Numbered from the stretch's first letter, positions 45,997 to 54,809 are shown. The stretch: 64,000 nucleotides of DNA from CAVPGP01 sp963718065 (GCA_963718065.1 CAVQYE010000007.1:186001-250000), one strand, 5' to 3'. Made by a program: numbers and translations. Notes: generated by a model not told the origin, from the letters alone.

Positions 45997-47079
45997 ATGC
46001 ACCGCTTGCCGCTGACCTCCCTCGTCCTCGCCGCGTTACTCGGCACGCTAGGCCTCGTCATGCTGGGCCTTGTCGCGACGGCGGGCGCAGCACCAGGGAG
46101 CACGAACGACCCGTACGTGGGGCTCCAGTGGAGCCTCGACCAGATTCACGCGCCTCAGGCCTGGGCGACCTCGACGGGCGCCGGACAGGTGATCGCCGTC
46201 GTCGACTCGGGTGTCGACCTGAGCCATCCCGACCTGCAAGGGAAGCTCGTCCCCGGCGCGACGTTCTCCGGCTGCGCGACCGCGGTGAACGGCTGCGGCA
46301 ACGGCGACTGGCAGAGCGGCAACACGACCGACCCGCCCTCGCCGCACGGCACGCACGTCGCCGGGATCGCGGCCGCCGCGACCGGGAACGGCGTCGGCAT
46401 CGCCGGTGTCGCGCCCGACGCGAAGGTGATGCCGGTCAAGTCCCTCACCGAAGCCGGTGGATCGTTCGAGGAGATCGCGGCCGGCATCCGCTGGGCCGTC
46501 GACCACAATGCCGACGTCGTGACCATGAGCCTCGGCGCCCAGCCCGGCGTCCAGGCGCTCGTGATCACCGGGCTGATCGCAGACGTGAAGGACGCGATCG
46601 CGTACGCCGTGGCGCACGACGTCCCGGTCACCGTCGCGGCGGGCAACGAGTTCGCCTCGATCTGCGCCGAGCCGGCGTTCGATCCGGGTGCGCTCTGCGT
46701 CACGTCCACCGACCGCAACGAGCTGCGTTCGTCGTTCTCCAACTTCGGCGTCAAGCCGGACCTGAACGTCGTCGCCGCACCCGGCGGCGCCGGGCTCGTC
46801 TCCTGCCAGGACGACATCATCTCGTCAGTCCCGGCAGGCAGCGAAGGCACGTGCGGCGCGGGTCGCCCCGGCTACGACTTCTACGCCGGGACGTCGATGG
46901 CGACCCCGCACGTCGCGGGCATCGCCGCCCTCCTGACCGCCCAGGGCCGTCACGTGGACGACGTCTATCGCATCCTGAAGTCGACGGCGCGCACGCCCGG
47001 CACGGGCTCGCGCGGCGTCTATACGCCGCTCTACGGCTACGGCATCGTCGATGCCGCCGCCGCCGTCGCGGCGCCCTAG
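45997..47079 (+). CDS. Secreted subtilisin-family serine protease (S8)
   Basis: ATG 45997 (ribosome-binding site GGAAGGAG) gives a 360-residue preprotein with signal MHRLPLTSLVLAALLGTLGL. The catalytic triad is clear: Asp in VIAVVDSGVDLSHPDLQGKL, His in PPSPHGTHVAGIAAAATGNG and Ser in AGTSMATPHVAGIAALLTAQ. The oxyanion Asn lies in VTVAAGNEFASICAEPAF. It has the disulfide-rich insertion typical of actinobacterial extracellular subtilases and little propeptide. It shares a leader and signal peptide with the GH84 enzyme two genes on. Confidence 0.93.
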   Translation: MHRLPLTSLVLAALLGTLGLVMLGLVATAGAAPGSTNDPYVGLQWSLDQIHAPQAWATSTGAGQVIAVVDSGVDLSHPDLQGKLVPGATFSGCATAVNGCGNGDWQSGNTTDPPSPHGTHVAGIAAAATGNGVGIAGVAPDAKVMPVKSLTEAGGSFEEIAAGIRWAVDHNADVVTMSLGAQPGVQALVITGLIADVKDAIAYAVAHDVPVTVAAGNEFASICAEPAFDPGALCVTSTDRNELRSSFSNFGVKPDLNVVAAPGGAGLVSCQDDIISSVPAGSEGTCGAGRPGYDFYAGTSMATPHVAGIAALLTAQGRHVDDVYRILKSTARTPGTGSRGVYTPLYGYGIVDAAAAVAAP

Positions 47080-47092
47080 CAGCACTTCGCCG

Positions 47093-47118
47093 GCCGGGCG
47101 GGCTTCGGCCCGCCCGGC
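47093..47118. terminator. Strong hairpin terminator after the subtilase gene
   Basis: A perfect 11-bp stem GCCGGGCGGGC/GCCCGCCCGGC closes a TTCG tetraloop, 13 bases after the subtilase stop. UUCG-type loops are extra stable. There is no T-run, so it may act with Rho or as an intrinsic terminator of the high-GC type. Confidence 0.7.
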
Positions 47119-47161
47119 GCCGCTTCTCGGGCCGGCGGTCGTTCCTGCATACAGTTGCCGC

Positions 47162-47803
47162 GTGCAGCGACACCCCGCGCTCGTCCCGCTCTCGCACGAC
47201 CACCACCACACGCTCGTCGCGGCGCGCGCGCTGAAACGAGGCGATCCGTCGCGGCTCCTCGAGCTGCGCCCGGAGCTGGAGCGTCACTTCCGCGAGGAGG
47301 AGGAGCTGATCTTCCCGCTGCTCGGACGGCTCGATCCGCCGCCGCCGTCGCTCGCCGAGGCGTGCGTGCAGCACGCCCAGATCCGGGCGCGGCTCGACGA
47401 CCCGGACGCTGAGCTCGGAGCGTTGCTGGAGGCGCACGTCCGACTCGAGGAGCGGGTCCTGTTCGAGCTCGTAGAGCAGGTTGCCGCCGAGGCGCTCGCG
47501 CCGAGAAGGGCAACCGGGCCGACCTGGGGCGCGGAGTCCGACGATTTGAACGCGACGATCCTCGAGTGGCCGCCCGGACAGGGGCCGCCGGAGCACGTGA
47601 ACGAGACTCGCGACGTGCTCGTCGTCTGCCTGGACGGCGAGGGGACGCTCAGCGTCGACCGGACCGAGCGCCCGTTGCGCGCCGGAGTGGCCGAGATCGT
47701 GCCGAAGGGCTCCCGGCGCGCGATCTCCGCCGGGCCGCGAGGCATTCGCTACCTGACGGCCCACCGGCGCCGTGGCGGCCTGCAGATCAGCCGCGCCACC
47801 TGA
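47162..47803 (+). CDS. Hemerythrin-cupin fusion protein
   Basis: GTG 47162 gives 213 residues. Residues 1-115 are a hemerythrin-like HHE helical bundle: LSHDHHHTLVAARALKR, LERHFREEEELIFPLLGRLD and LEAHVRLEERVLFELVEQ carry the HxxxE and HxxxH/E iron ligands. Residues 120-213 are a cupin barrel with DVLVVCLDGEGTLSVDRTER and AEIVPKGSRRAISAG. The cupin His set is partial (HVNETRD only), so metal binding there is uncertain. Such fusions may sense oxygen, nitric oxide or iron. The gene appears monocistronic. Confidence 0.75.
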   Translation: MQRHPALVPLSHDHHHTLVAARALKRGDPSRLLELRPELERHFREEEELIFPLLGRLDPPPPSLAEACVQHAQIRARLDDPDAELGALLEAHVRLEERVLFELVEQVAAEALAPRRATGPTWGAESDDLNATILEWPPGQGPPEHVNETRDVLVVCLDGEGTLSVDRTERPLRAGVAEIVPKGSRRAISAGPRGIRYLTAHRRRGGLQISRAT

Positions 47804-47819
47804 GCCGGGCGAGCCTCAA

Positions 47820-47954
47820 CCTGGCATCGAGTGTTGCCCGTAGGCATGCGAATCGCCGGGGCCGGGTACTCGTGGCGGATACCGGCGCCGACGCGAGCCT
47901 GGCCAGGTGCGCGGCGGGCGCGACGCAGTTTCCTCTGGAAAAGAGCTGGTGCCG
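47820..47954 (+). promoter_or_regulatory. Candidate structured leader of the GH84 gene
   Basis: This region is alignable in blocks with the leader of the subtilase gene (45850-45996), and similarity continues into the signal peptide codons. GC-rich self-complementary tracts (ATACCGGCGCC, GCGCGGCGGGCGCG) suggest folding. AAAAGAGCTG near the end is a weaker ribosome-binding site than in the subtilase leader. No riboswitch family is assigned. Confidence 0.35.
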
Positions 47955-49937
47955 ATGCACCGTATGCCCCCGACCTCCCTTGCCCTCGTGGCGCTGCTGA
48001 CGACGCTCTGCCTCGCAACGAACGCGGATGCCGACGCCGGTCCAGAGGGTGGGAACGACACGAACGGGGGCTTCCGGCCGCCCACAGGCTCGACGACCCG
48101 TCCGTCGGCCGCGCCTCGCGCAAGGCTGGCTCGCAAGCAAAGCCTGCCCGGCGTCTCGCCGACACCACAATCCGTGCTGCTGCGCGAGGGCAGAGTGCCG
48201 ATTCCGTCACGCGTGACCCTCGTCGCGACCGCCGCCGCCGATCCGGTCGCCGTCGCCACCGTCAGCCGGGCGCTCCGGACGGCCGGCGCCACGTCGATCC
48301 AGATCGTTCGCCGCGCCCCTCGGCCGGCCGCAGAGGGCCTCACCGTCTTCGTCGGCCGCAACCGCGAGGCCGAGGAGTCGCTGCGAGTGAACGGCTCGGC
48401 CGCCCTCGCGAAGGGCGGCTACGTCCTTGCCGCAGGAGGCGGCCCCGGGGACGCCACATTCATCGTGCTCGACGGCGTCGACAGCACGGGAGAGTTCTAC
48501 GCCGCACAGACGCTCCGGCAGTTGCTGGCCCAGCGCGGCGACCTGCCGAGCCTCGTCGTCCGGGACTGGCCCACACTTCCTGTCCGCGGGGTCGTCGAGG
48601 GCTTCTACGGGCCTCCCTGGTCGCAGTCGGAGCGCCTTTCGATGATCGACTTCCTCGGCGCCCACAAGCTCAACGCCTACATGTACGCGCCGAAGGACGA
48701 TCCGTACCACCGTGCGGAGTGGCGGCAGCCCTATCCCCGCGCCAACCTGGCTGCGCTGACGACACTCACCGGCCGCGCGACGGCGAACCACGTCGTCCTG
48801 ACGTTCGCGGTCTCGCCGGGCTTGTCGATCTGCTACTCGTCCCCCGGGGACCAGCAGGCTCTCCTGGCGAAGCTCGACGCGGGGTGGAAGGCCGGCGCCC
48901 GCTCGTTCGCGGTCGCCTTCGACGACGTCGATCCCGACCGCGCCCCCTGCGACTCCGATCGCACGCAATTCGGAACCGGGCGTGCCGCCCTCGGGCACGC
49001 GCAGGCGGATCTCTTGAACCGCGTGCGGAGCGAGTTCATCGAGCCTCACGCCGGAGCGGCACCGCTGATCACGGTGCCCACCGAGTACAAGGGCCTCGAC
49101 GCGACGCCGTACAAGGGGGCCCTCGCCGGCGCGCTGGCCCGCGACGTCGTCGTCCAGTGGACGGGTCGCTACGGGATCTCGATCGACATCAGAGCCGACG
49201 ACGCGGCTCGCGCCGACTCGATCTTCCCACAGCCGCTCCTGATCTGGGACAACTTCTTCGTCAACGACTACTGCCCCGGCTTCCTGGCGCTCGGGCCGTT
49301 CGACCGGCACGAGCCGGCGGTCGCACAGCACGTCCTGGGCCTGACGGCCGACCCGCTTCAACAGGCCGAGTCGGCGAAGATCGGGCTCTTCACGGTCGCC
49401 GACTGGAGCTGGAACCCGGCCGCGTACGACCCGCGGCGCTCGTGGAGCGCGAGTCTGACGGAGTTCGCGGATGCCGATCCGGCCGCGGTGGCGGCGCTGC
49501 GCGCGGTCGCCGACGCGAACTACTCGCCGTTGCTCAATCCCTTGCAGTCCCCGGCGCTCGCCGTCGCGATCGGCACCTTCTGGCAAGCGTGGAAGGCGCG
49601 CAAGGATGGCGCCACAACACGCCTCGCCGGGGTCCTGACCGAGCTCCGCGACGCCCCCGATGTCCTGCGCCGCCGCGGCGTCGTCCCCGCGTTCACCGTG
49701 GAGGCGGCACCCTGGCTCGACGCGACCGAGGCGTGGGCGAGGACGGCGCTGACCGCGCTCGACCTGCTCGCAGCGCGCCGCGGCGGTCGGGTCGCGCAGG
49801 TTGCGAAGGACGAGGCGGCGCTCGTTCTGCTCGAGCGGACGGCGCGCTCCTACTCCTCCCGCGGCACTCCCGTCGTCGTCGCCGCGGGCGTGCTCGACAA
49901 GTTCGTCGCGGACGCACGCGCCGGCGCGGCGCCGTAG
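47955..49937 (+). CDS. GH84 beta-N-acetylglucosaminidase, secreted
   Basis: The 660-residue protein has signal MHRMPPTSLALVALLTTLCL and an N-terminal GH20b-like domain. The GH84 catalytic domain follows with LPVRGVVEGFYGPPWSQSER, FLGAHKLNAYMYAPKDDPYH and REWRQPY-like EWRQPYPRANLAALT. The Asp-Asp catalytic pair is in ARSFAVAFDDVDPDRAP, and YGISIDIRADDA and LIWDNFFVNDYCPG complete the sugar-binding site. It removes beta-linked GlcNAc, perhaps from glycans or cell wall. It shares its leader and signal peptide with the upstream subtilase. Confidence 0.92.
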   Translation: MHRMPPTSLALVALLTTLCLATNADADAGPEGGNDTNGGFRPPTGSTTRPSAAPRARLARKQSLPGVSPTPQSVLLREGRVPIPSRVTLVATAAADPVAVATVSRALRTAGATSIQIVRRAPRPAAEGLTVFVGRNREAEESLRVNGSAALAKGGYVLAAGGGPGDATFIVLDGVDSTGEFYAAQTLRQLLAQRGDLPSLVVRDWPTLPVRGVVEGFYGPPWSQSERLSMIDFLGAHKLNAYMYAPKDDPYHRAEWRQPYPRANLAALTTLTGRATANHVVLTFAVSPGLSICYSSPGDQQALLAKLDAGWKAGARSFAVAFDDVDPDRAPCDSDRTQFGTGRAALGHAQADLLNRVRSEFIEPHAGAAPLITVPTEYKGLDATPYKGALAGALARDVVVQWTGRYGISIDIRADDAARADSIFPQPLLIWDNFFVNDYCPGFLALGPFDRHEPAVAQHVLGLTADPLQQAESAKIGLFTVADWSWNPAAYDPRRSWSASLTEFADADPAAVAALRAVADANYSPLLNPLQSPALAVAIGTFWQAWKARKDGATTRLAGVLTELRDAPDVLRRRGVVPAFTVEAAPWLDATEAWARTALTALDLLAARRGGRVAQVAKDEAALVLLERTARSYSSRGTPVVVAAGVLDKFVADARAGAAP

Positions 49938-49945
49938 GCCCTCGC

Positions 49946-49966
49946 CTAGCCGCGGCGCTCGGCTAG
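49946..49966. terminator. Hairpin between convergent GH84 and yebC genes
   Basis: A 7-bp stem CTAGCCG/CGGCTAG with a 7-base loop spans the gap and includes the yebC stop codon. It can serve transcripts from both sides. The stem is GC-rich and lacks a T-tract. Confidence 0.5.
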
Positions 49967-50718
49967 CCGGCCACCGCCTCGAGCACCTGCTCGGGGATGT
50001 CGAAGTTCGCGTAGACGTCCTGGACGTCGTCGTTGTCCTCGAGCGCGTCGATCAGGTGCATGACGCGCTTGGCTGCCGACTCGTCGGCAACCTCGACGGT
50101 CTGCTTCGGGATCATCGAGAGCTCCGCCGACTCGACCGCGATGCCGGCGGCCTCGATCGCCGCGCGAGTCGACTGCAGCTGCTCCGGCGGAGCGGTCACC
50201 TGGAAGGTCGTGCCGTCGAGCTCGACGTCCTCGGCCCCACCCTCGGCGGCCGCCAGCGTCAGCTCGTCCTCGTCGACCCCGTCCGCGTTCACGAGCACGA
50301 CGCCGCACCGCTCGAACTGCCAGGCGACGGCACCGGTGGCGCCGAGATTGCCGCCGTGCTTGGAGAAGAGGTGACGAACATCGGCGGCCGTGCGATTGCG
50401 GTTGTCGGTGAGCGCCTCGACGATCACGGCCACGCCGTCGGGGCCGTAGCCCTCGTAGACGACGGTCTCGAACATGGCCGAGTCGGCGCCCTCGCCCGTG
50501 CCCTTGGCGATCGCACGGTCGATGTTGTCCTTCGGCATCGAGTAGGAGCGCGCCTTCTCGATCGCATTCGCCAGGCCGAGGTTGTTGTCCGGGTCTCCCC
50601 CGCCCTCTTTCGCCGCGACGATGATCGCGCGCGAGAGCTTCGAGAAGAGCTTGCCGCGCTTGGCGTCGGCGGCGCCCTTCTTGTGCTTGATCGAAGACCA
50701 CTTGCTATGTCCGGACAT
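49963..50718 (-). CDS. yebC: YebC/PmpR-family protein
   Basis: The 251-residue protein has MSGHSKWSSIKHKKGAADAK, FSKLSRAIIVAAKEGGGDPD, NNLGLANAIEKARSYSMPKD, VYEGYGPDGVAVIVEALTDN and ATGAVAWQFERCGVVLV. These are the full family blocks. Members were long called transcription regulators and are now linked to relief of ribosome stalling. Its start overlaps the end of pdxT by 14 bases. It is convergent with the GH84 gene. Confidence 0.95.
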   Translation of the reverse strand: MSGHSKWSSIKHKKGAADAKRGKLFSKLSRAIIVAAKEGGGDPDNNLGLANAIEKARSYSMPKDNIDRAIAKGTGEGADSAMFETVVYEGYGPDGVAVIVEALTDNRNRTAADVRHLFSKHGGNLGATGAVAWQFERCGVVLVNADGVDEDELTLAAAEGGAEDVELDGTTFQVTAPPEQLQSTRAAIEAAGIAVESAELSMIPKQTVEVADESAAKRVMHLIDALEDNDDVQDVYANFDIPEQVLEAVAG

Positions 50719-51271
50719 ACCTCTCCTCGTCGACGAGCTGCAGGAAGCGCTCGTGCACTCGTGTGTCGTCGGTCAGCTCAGGGTGGAACGCGGCGACAAG
50801 GATACGCCCCGAGCGTACGAGGACCGGCGCCCCGTCGAGCTCGGCCAGCACCTCGACCCGGGGGCCGAGGTCGGCGATCCGCGGCGCGCGGATGAAGACA
50901 CCGGTGAGCGGTTCATCGTCACCGTCGAGCGCCAGCGACGCCTCGAAGCTCGCCACCTGCCGGCCGTACGCGTTCCGCTCGATGCCGATGTCGATCAGCC
51001 CGAGGTGGCCCCGCCCGAGCAGGATCATGCCCGCACACGTTCCGAAGATCGGCTTCGCAAAGGTGCGCAGCGCCTCGTCGATCCCGTAGAGCCGAGCCAG
51101 GCGCATGATCGCGGTCGACTCGCCGCCGGGGATCACGAGCCCGTCGAGCGCGGCGAGCTGCTCCGGCTTGCGCACCTCGACGACCTCGGCGCCGAGGCGG
51201 CGGAGCATGGCCGCGTGCTCGCGGAAATTGCCCTGCAGGGCGAGGATTCCGATCAGCGGGCGCGCGTCCAT
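50705..51271 (-). CDS. pdxT: Pyridoxal 5'-phosphate synthase glutaminase subunit PdxT
   Basis: The 188-residue class I glutaminase has IGILALQGNFREHAAMLRRL, VIPGGESTAIMRLARLYGID, the nucleophile Cys in FAKPIFGTCAGMILLGRGHL and the His-Glu of ILVAAFHPELTDDTRVHERF. It feeds ammonia to PdxS, which builds PLP from ribose 5-phosphate and glyceraldehyde 3-phosphate. It is separated from pdxS by one small gene and overlaps yebC. Confidence 0.95.
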   Translation of the reverse strand: MDARPLIGILALQGNFREHAAMLRRLGAEVVEVRKPEQLAALDGLVIPGGESTAIMRLARLYGIDEALRTFAKPIFGTCAGMILLGRGHLGLIDIGIERNAYGRQVASFEASLALDGDDEPLTGVFIRAPRIADLGPRVEVLAELDGAPVLVRSGRILVAAFHPELTDDTRVHERFLQLVDEERYVRT

Positions 51272-51326
51272 CGCGATCGAAAAGTGTATCGGCGGCCTCG
51301 TGGCCGGCCTCCGCGCGCGAAGCGGG

Positions 51327-51731
51327 CTAAGTGGCGGTGACGAGCGTGGCGTGCACCGGTGCGCCGCGCTGGACCTGCAGCGAGTACGTCTCGCCGGCCT
51401 TGAGCAGGCCGAGGTTCAGGTGACGGAGCTGGCCGGGCGAGCCGGTGAAGACGATGGCGCCGTCCGACGAGCGGATGACCGTGACGCGCGAGGCGCCGGT
51501 GGCCTGCGCGACGAGAGCGTAGGAGCCGGCTGCGATTGCAGTGACGTCCGCCGAGTTCCCCGCCGAGACGGTCGCCTCAGGGCTGAGCCGCGGAACCTCC
51601 GCCTGCCTTGCAAGTGCATGACTCCTCGCCGTTTGGGACATCGAAACGGCGAGGAGCCCTGCGGCGGCCACGATTGCAATGAGGACCGCCACGACCGGCA
51701 GGGAGATGCTGTGCGTAGCGGTCGTCCTCAT
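51327..51731 (-). CDS. Small exported or membrane-anchored protein between pdxT and pdxS
   Basis: ATG 51731 gives 134 residues with one N-terminal helix (VVAVLIAIVAAAGLLAVSMS). A Ser/Thr/Val-rich extracytoplasmic domain follows with SYALVAQATGASRVTVIRSS and LRHLNLGLLKAGETYSLQVQ. It lies between the two subunits of one enzyme, 55 bases from pdxT and 147 from pdxS. Its topology makes a direct role in PLP synthesis unlikely. No family is recognised. Confidence 0.55.
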   Translation of the reverse strand: MRTTATHSISLPVVAVLIAIVAAAGLLAVSMSQTARSHALARQAEVPRLSPEATVSAGNSADVTAIAAGSYALVAQATGASRVTVIRSSDGAIVFTGSPGQLRHLNLGLLKAGETYSLQVQRGAPVHATLVTAT

Positions 51732-51878
51732 GGTCACATACTCGTTTCATACCGTTCCCACGTCTGCGGACGGTTCGGCGGTCGCGGCATCCCCGTTTCG
51801 GGTTAGGCCGCTACCCCATCTGCCTGGCTGTGCGCCGCGAGGTGAGCAGGGCGACGCCGCCCGCGACCACTCGGGCCG

Positions 51879-52763
51879 CTACCAGCCGCGGGTCTCGAGC
51901 AGCTGCTCGGGGGCGAGATCCGCGGTGGAGATGCCCACCATCGGCTCGCCGAGCCCGGCCGAGACGCGTGCGAGAACCTCGGCGTCGCGGAAATGCGTCG
52001 TCGCCTCGACGATCGCCTTCGCGCGCCGCTCCGGATCGCCGGATTTGAAGATGCCTGAGCCGACGAAGACGCCGTCGGCGCCGAGCTGCATGCAGAGCGC
52101 CGCGTCGGCCGGAGTGGCGATCCCGCCCGCGGTGAAGGTGACGACCGGCAGGCGGCCGTTCTCCGCGACCCAGCGCACGAGCTCGAGCGGGGCGCGCAGC
52201 TCCTTCGCCTCGGCGTAGAGCTCCTCCTCGCGCAGCGACCCGAGCCGCCGGATGCCGCCGAAGACGGCGCGCATGTGCGTGACCGCGTTGACGATGTCGC
52301 CGGTGCCGGCCTCGCCCTTCGTCCGGATCATCGCCGCGCCTTCGGAGATGCGCCGAAGCGCCTCGCCGAGATTCGTACAGCCGCAGACGAACGGAACGGT
52401 GAACTGCCACTTGTCGACGTGGTGTGCAAGGTCGGCAGGCGTCAGCACCTCCGACTCGTCGATGTAGTCGATCTCGAGCGACTCGAGGATCTGCGCCTCG
52501 ACGAAGTGGCCGATGCGGCACTTGGCCATCACCGGGATCGAGACGCCCTCCTGAATCTCCTTGACCATGCCCGGGTCGGACATGCGGGCGACGCCGCCGT
52601 CACGGCGGATGTCGGCGGGAACGCGCTCGAGCGCCATCACAGCGACCGCGCCCGCGTCCTCGGCGATCCGCGCCTGGTCGGCGTTCACGACGTCCATGAT
52701 CACCCCGCCCTTGAGCATCTCGGCGAGGCCCGTCTTCACTCTCAGCGTTCCGATCTCGGCCAT
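51879..52763 (-). CDS. pdxS: Pyridoxal 5'-phosphate synthase lyase subunit PdxS
   Basis: The 294-residue TIM-barrel has KTGLAEMLKGGVIMDVVNAD, VAVMALERVPADIRRDGGVA, the active-site lysine segment IPVMAKCRIGHFVEAQILES, the second lysine in GAAMIRTKGEAGTGDIVNAV and FTAGGIATPADAALCMQLGA. It forms the PLP ring with ammonia from PdxT. Every catalytic block is complete. It is the first gene of the yebC-pdxT-pdxS stretch. Confidence 0.97.
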   Translation of the reverse strand: MAEIGTLRVKTGLAEMLKGGVIMDVVNADQARIAEDAGAVAVMALERVPADIRRDGGVARMSDPGMVKEIQEGVSIPVMAKCRIGHFVEAQILESLEIDYIDESEVLTPADLAHHVDKWQFTVPFVCGCTNLGEALRRISEGAAMIRTKGEAGTGDIVNAVTHMRAVFGGIRRLGSLREEELYAEAKELRAPLELVRWVAENGRLPVVTFTAGGIATPADAALCMQLGADGVFVGSGIFKSGDPERRAKAIVEATTHFRDAEVLARVSAGLGEPMVGISTADLAPEQLLETRGW

Positions 52764-52772
52764 GCCTGGAGT

Positions 52773-53903
52773 CTAGCCTGAGAGCACCGGGGCTCCGGCT
52801 TCCATCGGACGGCCGGCGGCGATCGCCTTCGCGATCACGCGCGACTCGCGGCGAAGCTCCCGCAGCAGCCCACCGAGTTGCGGCTCGAAGCCGGTGAAGT
52901 ACAGACCCTCGACCGCCGGGCCGTGCGGATCGCCGCGCGAGTCGAGCACGCCGAGGTGGCCGACGAGCGGCTCGAGCGCCGGGCGGAAGCCCGTCGCGGC
53001 GATCACGGCGTCCGGCTGGATCCGCGTCCCGTCCGCCAGCACGACGCCGGTCTCGTCGAGCTCGGTGACGCCGGCGACGACCTCGACCGTTCCTTGCTGC
53101 ACGGCGTCGACGATGCCGACGTCGACGATCGGCACGACGTGCGATTCGAGGAAGCGGCTGTACGGCCCGCCCTCCGGCACCGGCAGCCCGTACGGGGCCA
53201 GGTCCGGGATCGTCGCCCTGCGCAGGAACCTGCCGAGGCGGTCGACCACCGGCAGCGGCAGCGGGCGGATCGCAAGGCCGATCAGCTGGGCGGGCACCCC
53301 AAAGCGGGCGCGGCGGACGATCGCGGGCGGCGTCCGCACGGCGAGCCGCACCCGGGTGGCTCCGCCTTCGGCAACGTCGACAGCGATCTCGGCCCCGGAG
53401 TTCCCCGAGCCGACGACGAGCACGTCCTTCCCCGCGTAGGGCGCCGGGTTCGCGTAGCGGCTCGAGTGGACGAGCTCGCCGCGGTAGCGGTCGCGCCCGG
53501 GCCAGTCCGGGACGAAAGCCTGATTCGAGTTGCCGGTCGCGACGACGACGGCGCGCGCCTCGAGCTCGCCCGTCGAGGTGCGGAGCAGAAAGCCCGGGTC
53601 GATCCGCTCCACCGAGACGCCCGTGCGGACGTCGAGCCGGTTGGCCACCGCGTAGCGCTCGAAGTATTCGACGAGCGCGTCGCGCGGCACCCAGCGCCCC
53701 GCGGTGCGCGGGATCCCCATCCCCGGCAGGCCCGAGAGCCAGCGAACCGTGTGCAGGTGCAGGCGGTCGTAACGCGTGCGCCAGGCGTCGCCGACCTGCC
53801 CACGCTCCAGGACGACCGGCTCGATCCCAGCGCGGCGAAGCCGGGCGCCCGTGGCGAGGCCCGCAGGCCCGGCGCCGACGATCGCGACCTCGGTGCGCTC
53901 CAC
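52773..53903 (-). CDS. FAD/NAD(P)-dependent monooxygenase-like protein
   Basis: The 376-residue protein has the FAD fold VAIVGAGPAGLATGARLRRA, the monooxygenase-like DRLHLHTVRWLSGLPGMGIP, a GNSNQAFVPDWPG segment and the NADPH fold KDVLVVGSGNSGAEIAVDVA. It ends with VIAATGFRPALEPLVGHLG and LYFTGFEPQLGGLLRELR. The family includes flavin-containing monooxygenases and indolepyruvate oxygenases. No substrate is suggested. It follows 9 bases from the pdxS start. Confidence 0.85.
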   Translation of the reverse strand: MERTEVAIVGAGPAGLATGARLRRAGIEPVVLERGQVGDAWRTRYDRLHLHTVRWLSGLPGMGIPRTAGRWVPRDALVEYFERYAVANRLDVRTGVSVERIDPGFLLRTSTGELEARAVVVATGNSNQAFVPDWPGRDRYRGELVHSSRYANPAPYAGKDVLVVGSGNSGAEIAVDVAEGGATRVRLAVRTPPAIVRRARFGVPAQLIGLAIRPLPLPVVDRLGRFLRRATIPDLAPYGLPVPEGGPYSRFLESHVVPIVDVGIVDAVQQGTVEVVAGVTELDETGVVLADGTRIQPDAVIAATGFRPALEPLVGHLGVLDSRGDPHGPAVEGLYFTGFEPQLGGLLRELRRESRVIAKAIAAGRPMEAGAPVLSG

Positions 53904-53918
53904 GCTTCGAGTGTGGCG

Positions 53919-54770
53919 CTAGCCCGCGAGGAAGTCCAGAACGGCGCTCCGGAACGCCTCCGGCTGCTCGACGAAGATGAAGTGCCCGCAGCCGGGCAGG
54001 ATCACGAGCTCGGCTGCCGGCATCGCCGCGGCAATCTCGTGCGCACTGACAGGACCGCAGATGAAGTCGAGCTCGCCGGTGATGATCAGCGTCGGCGCGT
54101 CGATCCGCGCGAGATCGGGCCGCAGGTCGAACGTCTCGAAGATCTCGTCGTTGAAGAGCTTCAGCGCGTCCGGGTTCGGCCGCTCGCTTGCGATCGCCCC
54201 GAGGTACGCCTGCTCGACCTCCCCCAGCTTGGCGACGTAGAAGGGCATCTCGCGCTGAACGAGCGCGTGCAGCTCGTCCGCGTCGGCGAAGTCGCCCGCC
54301 TGCTCGGCTTCCAGCGCGGCGCGCGCGTCGTCGTACCACGGCTCGTCGGAGCGCGACGCCATCAGCTCCTCCATCGCCTGCTGCTGAGGCTCGGCGAAGC
54401 GCGGCAGCGTGCTGGCCAGGATCAGCTTCGATACGCACGAAGGGTGCGCCGCCGCGTACGCCATCGCCACGACGCCGCCGTGCGAGTGCCCGAGCAGGTC
54501 GAGGCGCTCGATGCCGATGTGTGCGCGCAGCTCCTCGAGGTCGGCGACGTAGTCCTCGGTGGCGTAGGCGCGCGCGTCGGCAGGAGCGTCGGACTCGCCC
54601 GTCCCGCGGGGGTTCAGCAGCACAAGCGTGCGCGAGTCCGTGAGGCCGGCGAGACCGTGGAAGTATCCGGAGTCGAAGCCTGGGCCGCCGGGATGGCAGA
54701 AGAGCATCGGCCCGGAGCCCTCGCGGCGGTACGTCAGCGTGCGCCAGTCGGCGGTGACGAACGACTCCAC
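53919..54770 (-). CDS. Alpha/beta hydrolase (proline iminopeptidase-like)
   Basis: The 283-residue protein has PMLFCHPGGPGFDSGYFHGL (oxyanion HPGGPG), TLVLLNPRGTGESDAPADAR, the nucleophile elbow LDLLGHSHGGVVAMAYAAAH, the acid Asp in LIITGELDFICGPVSAHEIA and the final His in ILPGCGHFIFVEQPEAFRSA. The HPGGPG motif is that of prolyl aminopeptidases and similar hydrolases. It is cytoplasmic and lies in line with the flavoprotein gene. Confidence 0.85.
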   Translation of the reverse strand: MESFVTADWRTLTYRREGSGPMLFCHPGGPGFDSGYFHGLAGLTDSRTLVLLNPRGTGESDAPADARAYATEDYVADLEELRAHIGIERLDLLGHSHGGVVAMAYAAAHPSCVSKLILASTLPRFAEPQQQAMEELMASRSDEPWYDDARAALEAEQAGDFADADELHALVQREMPFYVAKLGEVEQAYLGAIASERPNPDALKLFNDEIFETFDLRPDLARIDAPTLIITGELDFICGPVSAHEIAAAMPAAELVILPGCGHFIFVEQPEAFRSAVLDFLAG

Positions 54771-54809
54771 GTGCGGAGCCTACGCCGGTGCCCGATGCGG
54801 TGCGAGGCG

